A stretch of 8,544 nt of DNA from Nocardioides sp. Lineage in GTDB: Bacteria; Actinomycetota; Actinomycetes; Propionibacteriales; Nocardioidaceae. This document shows, in pieces, positions 5,671 to 8,544 of the stretch. The position numbers were made by a program, and so were the translations under genes. Location of the stretch: NCBI GenBank assembly GCA_030452025.1, contig JAKDNC010000124.1:1-8544 (forward strand), read 5' to 3'. Numbering within the stretch: the first letter of the stretch is position 1; each line of letters starts with the position of its first letter. Under the pieces are notes generated by a model. That model searched no databases and was not told the DNA's origin. It worked only from the letters and a program-made list of their open reading frames with translations.

Positions 5671-5715
5671 TTACGGGTGTCGGTGTCGACGGCTAGCGTT
5701 TCAGGTGTCGGAGCA
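5671..5715 (+). promoter_or_regulatory. Third copy of the shared promoter, before sbcC
   Basis: TTACGG (5671-5676), 17 bp, TAGCGT (5694-5699), five bases, then GTGTCGGAGCA (5705-5715). The spacer opens with GTGTCGG (5677-5683), 28 bp before the second copy, with a further overlapping GGTGTCG at 5682-5688. The -35 box, both GTGTCGG boxes and all spacings are identical to the promoter at 560, and ten bases before the spacer middle (TTACGGGTGTCGGT) match exactly. The resulting leader is about 38 bases and contains AAGGA at 5728-5732. Confidence 0.77.
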
Positions 5716-5742
5716 ACCTAGACCGCGAAGGAAAACGAGCCG

Positions 5743-8073
5743 ATGCTGCTACCCACCAGGATTGAGGTCCGCAACATCCGCTCGATCCCGCACGCGGTGA
5801 TCGAGCCGCTGGGTGACGGGATCACCGCGCTGACAGGCCCCATTGGTGTCGGAAAGTCCACCATGTTCAACGCCGTGCTGTGGGCTTGCTATGGCGAAGT
5901 GGGAGGCATCCCGGGGGCGTTGGTGCAGTCTGAGATGCGACGCACCGGCAGCGGTGATGACGAGCCGGTCGAGGCAACCGTCGAGTTCGAGCTGAACGGC
6001 GACACCTACCGTGCGGTGCGGCGCCTACGGAGCCGCAGCCGGGGTGGGAAGAAGGTCGAGGTGGCGTCGGCCGAGCTGTGGATCAACGGGATCGAGCAGC
6101 CGCAGATCACTCCCTCGAAGCTGACCGAGAAGGTTGAGACCCTGACCGGTCTCAGCGGCCGCGCCTACTCGGGGGCGTTCTTCTGCGCCCAGAACCACCT
6201 ACCGGCCCTGGCTGAAGGGACCCCTGCCGAGGTGCAGCGGATCATCGAAGACCAGACCGGGTTGTCGTCGCTGACGGGGAAGATCGACACGGCCAGGTCG
6301 ACCGCCAAGGACGCCCAAGTGGCTGCCGACGCGCTCCCCGGATCGGTGGAGGAAGTGGAGTCCGCGCAAGGCGAAGTGGACGCTGCGCAGAGCGAAGGCG
6401 AGCGGCTGTGGGCCGAGTTCGAGACCGCGAAGGCCAGGTCCGCGAAGACCCGCGAACTGTGGGAGGCGGCCCGCGCCGAGCACCAGGCGGTGGCGTCGCG
6501 GCAGCGTGCCGCGACGCAGGCGCAGGTGCAGCTGGCCGAGGCGGAGGCCCGGATCGAGGCGGTCACCGAGCAGATCGCTGACCTGGACACTGAAGCCGAA
6601 CGTTTACCGGCGGTGAACGTTGAGCAGGTGAAGCGGGACGCCGCCACACTGCGGGACCTGATCGCCACCGCTCAGCGTGCCCAACACCTGGTGGGAACCG
6701 CGGCGGACGGTGTCGCGGATGCCGGCGCCTCAGTCGCGGTCGCCACCGAAGCCGCCGGCGGGTTCTCCGGAGCGCTCGACACCCGCCTCGCGGAGGCGAC
6801 ATCCCGGTTGACGAAGGCGCAGAACGACATGGGTGCCTTGCACGGGGAGTACGAGCGGCTCACCCGCGCCATCGACACGATCCGTGCCTCCGGGCCCGAC
6901 ACCGCCGAATGCCCCACCTGCACCCAGCGACTGGCCGATGCACGCGTCCTGCTGGTCGACCTGATCGCGCAGCGTGACGCCACCACCAGCCGCGGCACCG
7001 CCACCCGGGCGGCAGTGGAAGAGACGGAAGCCCAGGTGCGTGACCTGGCCGCCCAGGTGAAGGCCCGCGACGAAGCTCTCGCCGAGCAGCAGCGCGCCAC
7101 CGCTGCGGCCGGGACCGCACAGGCCAGGCTGGACGCCACCCGTGCGGAGGCACAGAAGACCCTGACGTCGCTGACTCGGGTGACCGGGGGAGACCCGGAC
7201 GACGACCCGGCGGGCACGATCGAGCAGGGACAGCAGCAGTTGGACGCCACTGCCGCACAGGTGGCCACCGCAGACCGGGCCGCGACGGTGGCCGAGCAGG
7301 TCACAGCCCGGCGAGCCGCGCTCGCAGACCTGAACAGGACGAGGGAGGAAGCTCGAACGCGGGCCCACGACGTCGTGCCCGACGACGACGTCGTGGCCGC
7401 CGAGACCCACGCCACCGACACCCACGCCACCCACTCTGTGGAGGAGGCGGCCCGGCAGAAGGCCGAAACGGAAGCGAAGGTCGCCGCCGAGCGGTCCCGG
7501 TCCGCCGAGGCCGCCCGCGACCGCGCCGCGGCCACGTTGGAGAAGAAGGCGGAGGCGCTTACGAAGGCCGACACGCTGCGCCACGCACACCAGATCCTGA
7601 CCGCGCTGCGGCGTGACCTGCTGGCCGACTACACGGCCACCATCAGTGACGCCGCCTCCCATCTGATGGACCAGGTGGGAGGCGGCGACCACATCGGTGT
7701 CGTGATCGACGCGACGTGGGTGCCGCGGGTGGTGCTGGCCACCGGCGAGGAACGGCCCATGCGGGTGCTTTCCGGTGGGGAGAAGGCCCGAGCTGCCTTG
7801 TGCCTGCGACTGGGGATCGCTGACCAGATCACCGCCGGCAGCGGTGCTGGGATGGTGTTCGCCGACGAGATCACCGCCAACCAGGACGAAGGGACCACGC
7901 AGGACGTGGTGGACTTGATCCGGGGCTTGGGGAGGCCAATGGTGCTCATCGGGCATGCCCCGCAGATCGCACAGATCGCCAACCGGGTCTACGTGTGTGA
8001 GAAGTCGGACGAGGCGACGGGCACCAGCATCGGGTTCGCCGGGGTCGCCCAGGCCCCGGTGCCGGTTCCCTGA
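5743..8073 (+). CDS. sbcC: SbcC/Rad50-like ATPase with zinc hook
   Basis: This 776-residue protein has all hallmarks of a Rad50/SbcC SMC-type ATPase. They are Walker A GPIGVGKST (32-40), a Q-loop at Gln150, a long coiled coil (about 180-385) rich in Ala, Glu and Gln, zinc hook CPTC (Cys390, Cys393), a second coiled coil (about 400-630), signature LSGGEK (676-681), Walker B ending Asp708-Glu709, a D-loop (NQDEG) and H-loop His738. Two such subunits bind DNA and ATP and control the SbcD/Mre11 nuclease in end processing. Each arm is about 200 residues, shorter than in E. coli SbcC (about 1,050 residues in all) and in keeping with phage-type versions. ATG 5743 follows AAGGA (5728-5732). It is a single-gene unit with its own copy of the shared promoter and is separated from its partner nuclease by about 3.7 kb. 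All catalytic motifs look intact. Confidence 0.92.
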   Translation: MLLPTRIEVRNIRSIPHAVIEPLGDGITALTGPIGVGKSTMFNAVLWACYGEVGGIPGALVQSEMRRTGSGDDEPVEATVEFELNGDTYRAVRRLRSRSRGGKKVEVASAELWINGIEQPQITPSKLTEKVETLTGLSGRAYSGAFFCAQNHLPALAEGTPAEVQRIIEDQTGLSSLTGKIDTARSTAKDAQVAADALPGSVEEVESAQGEVDAAQSEGERLWAEFETAKARSAKTRELWEAARAEHQAVASRQRAATQAQVQLAEAEARIEAVTEQIADLDTEAERLPAVNVEQVKRDAATLRDLIATAQRAQHLVGTAADGVADAGASVAVATEAAGGFSGALDTRLAEATSRLTKAQNDMGALHGEYERLTRAIDTIRASGPDTAECPTCTQRLADARVLLVDLIAQRDATTSRGTATRAAVEETEAQVRDLAAQVKARDEALAEQQRATAAAGTAQARLDATRAEAQKTLTSLTRVTGGDPDDDPAGTIEQGQQQLDATAAQVATADRAATVAEQVTARRAALADLNRTREEARTRAHDVVPDDDVVAAETHATDTHATHSVEEAARQKAETEAKVAAERSRSAEAARDRAAATLEKKAEALTKADTLRHAHQILTALRRDLLADYTATISDAASHLMDQVGGGDHIGVVIDATWVPRVVLATGEERPMRVLSGGEKARAALCLRLGIADQITAGSGAGMVFADEITANQDEGTTQDVVDLIRGLGRPMVLIGHAPQIAQIANRVYVCEKSDEATGTSIGFAGVAQAPVPVP

Positions 8074-8087
8074 CCCCCACGCGGGGG
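8074..8087 (+). terminator. Short GC stem-loop directly after sbcC
   Basis: CCCCC (8074-8078) pairs with GGGGG (8083-8087) around an ACGC loop, immediately after the stop codon. It is short and lacks a T-run, so by itself it is a weak terminator. The hairpin at 8121-8140 may do the main work. Confidence 0.35.
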
Positions 8088-8120
8088 GCGGGTGCCGGGA
8101 GGCTGTCCGGTCGGCTTTGC

Positions 8121-8140
8121 CCGGCCCGTTCGCGGGTTGG
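8121..8140 (+). terminator. 8-bp stem with a TTCG tetraloop
   Basis: CCGGCCCG (8121-8128) pairs with CGGGTTGG (8133-8140), six Watson-Crick and two G-T pairs, closed by the stable tetraloop TTCG. It lies 48 bases after the sbcC stop and upstream of the next promoter, a typical place for a U-tract-less terminator. Confidence 0.45.
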
Positions 8141-8184
8141 ACGTCTGGGCGTGGAGGACGCCATCCGGGTGCAGAAAGACCCCT

Positions 8185-8229
8185 CTGGCGGCGTCGCCAG
8201 AAACGACTAGCGTAATGGGTGTCGGAGCA
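8185..8229 (+). promoter_or_regulatory. Fourth copy of the shared promoter, with an inverted repeat at -35
   Basis: TAGCGT (8208-8213), five bases, then GTGTCGGAGCA (8219-8229), identical in this part to the sbcC promoter. The -35 is CTGGCG (8185-8190) at 17 bp. The upstream box is degenerate (GCGTCGC, 8191-8197) but at the same 28-bp distance. Unlike the others, TCTGGCG and CGCCAGA (8184-8190, 8195-8201) form a 7-bp inverted repeat over the -35 and spacer, which may be an extra operator. Confidence 0.68.
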
Positions 8230-8262
8230 ACACGAGCATCACCACACGCCACGGAGGCAGCC

Positions 8263-8457
8263 ATGACCAGCATCCTCACCGCACCCGAACCCACCCTCGG
8301 GGCCTGCGCCCACTGCGGCGCCGCAACCGACGTCGCCTGCGACACCACCTGCGCCTCAGCCGCCACGGCCCTGCTGAACGAACTGCTGGACGCCGAGCAG
8401 CCCTGCCACCGCAGCCCCATGGCGGCCGCCGCCACCCTCTGCGGCTGCTGGTCCTGA
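8263..8457 (+). CDS. 64-residue Cys-rich protein of unknown function
   Basis: ATG 8263 follows a strong site, GGAGG (8253-8257), and a leader of about 40 bases from the shared promoter. The product has seven Cys in 64 residues: CAHC (15-18), Cys26 and Cys30, Cys48, and Cys60 and Cys62 at the end (CGCWS). The CxxC and CxxxC pairs near the N-terminus could hold a zinc ion, joined by a helical Ala/Leu stretch (31-46). A longer ORF in the same frame starts at 8092, but it would begin upstream of the promoter and is rejected. I recognise no family. Small metal-binding or redox-active proteins of this type are common in actinobacterial phages and plasmids. It is followed by another small gene after 27 bases. 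Confidence 0.7.
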   Translation: MTSILTAPEPTLGACAHCGAATDVACDTTCASAATALLNELLDAEQPCHRSPMAAAATLCGCWS

Positions 8458-8484
8458 CCCTTGAGCGTGGAAGGAACCCTTGGC

Positions 8485-8544
8485 ATGCACACCCACACCC
8501 ACACCCACACCTTCACCGTCACCGTCAGCGACTGCACAGCCGAG
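8485..8544 (+). CDS. 5' end of a small gene with a His-Thr repeat, cut by the window edge
   Basis: ATG 8485 lies nine bases after GGAAGGA (8469-8475), and the frame stays open to the window end (20 codons). The protein begins MHTHTHTHTFTVTVSDCTAE. Four His-Thr pairs come from four tandem CACACC units (8488-8511). Alternating Thr/Val after the repeat suggests an opening beta strand. The His repeat could bind metal, or may simply be an expanded simple repeat in a strand-forming sequence. It probably shares the transcript of the Cys-rich gene. The family is not recognised, and the C-terminal part is not visible. Confidence 0.6.
   Translation, partial: MHTHTHTHTFTVTVSDCTAE

Noticed and set aside
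5215..5742. tRNA or other structured RNA gene in the gene-free interval
   Set aside because: No cloverleaf, T-loop consensus or acceptor pairing was seen on either strand by eye.
6730..7956. Long minus-strand ORF opposite the sbcC gene
   Set aside because: It lies opposite the coiled-coil and ATPase head coding region. Its product is low-complexity Gly/Val/His/Arg-rich, without motifs.

Overview
The window is high-GC DNA with actinobacterial traits: AGGAG-type ribosome binding sites, ATGA stop/start overlaps between consecutive genes, and TAnnnT -10 boxes. No housekeeping gene is visible. Most genes are small and of unknown function, and they surround a phage-style Mre11/Rad50 (SbcD/SbcC) pair. 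This points to a phage, prophage, plasmid or integrative element of an actinobacterium. That assignment is inference: no integrase, terminase, structural or Rep gene is visible. All genes lie on the + strand.

Layout. Positions 1-398 hold the 3' end of an unknown gene, followed by a strong stem-loop (413-457). Transcription unit 1 (promoter 560-604) holds a 23-residue ORF (627-698), an SbcD/Mre11-like phosphoesterase (695-2077), an unknown protein with a hydrophobic segment (2074-2922), and a multi-pass membrane protein with a GNAT-like C-terminus (2919-3629). Each start overlaps the previous stop. Unit 2 (promoter 3646-3690) holds three unknown genes (3709-4131, 4128-4508, about 4561-5214). 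A gene-poor stretch (5215-5742) contains hairpins, an independent promoter with a possible small RNA, two palindromic sites and four GTCTCA repeats. Unit 3 (promoter 5671-5715) is the SbcC/Rad50-like ATPase (5743-8073), followed by hairpins. Unit 4 (promoter 8185-8229) starts with a 64-residue Cys-rich protein and a gene opening with a His-Thr repeat that runs off the window.

The most striking signal is regulatory. All four units start from the same promoter architecture: a -35 box, a GTGTCGG-like box immediately after it, 10 bp, a TAnnnT -10 box, exactly 5 bp, then GTGTCGGAGCA at the presumed transcription start. The two GTGTCGG-like boxes are exactly 28 bp apart in every copy, although the match is weaker at the second and fourth promoters. 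The nuclease and ATPase genes, normally adjacent in bacterial chromosomes, are here about 3.7 kb apart, but their two promoters are the most alike of the four. The simplest reading is a small regulon under one DNA-binding regulator, not encoded in this window, that coordinates an SbcCD-like end-processing complex with several undescribed accessory proteins, two of them probably membrane-associated. A further oddity is that the SbcD-like protein has Cys in place of the motif I metal-binding Asp.
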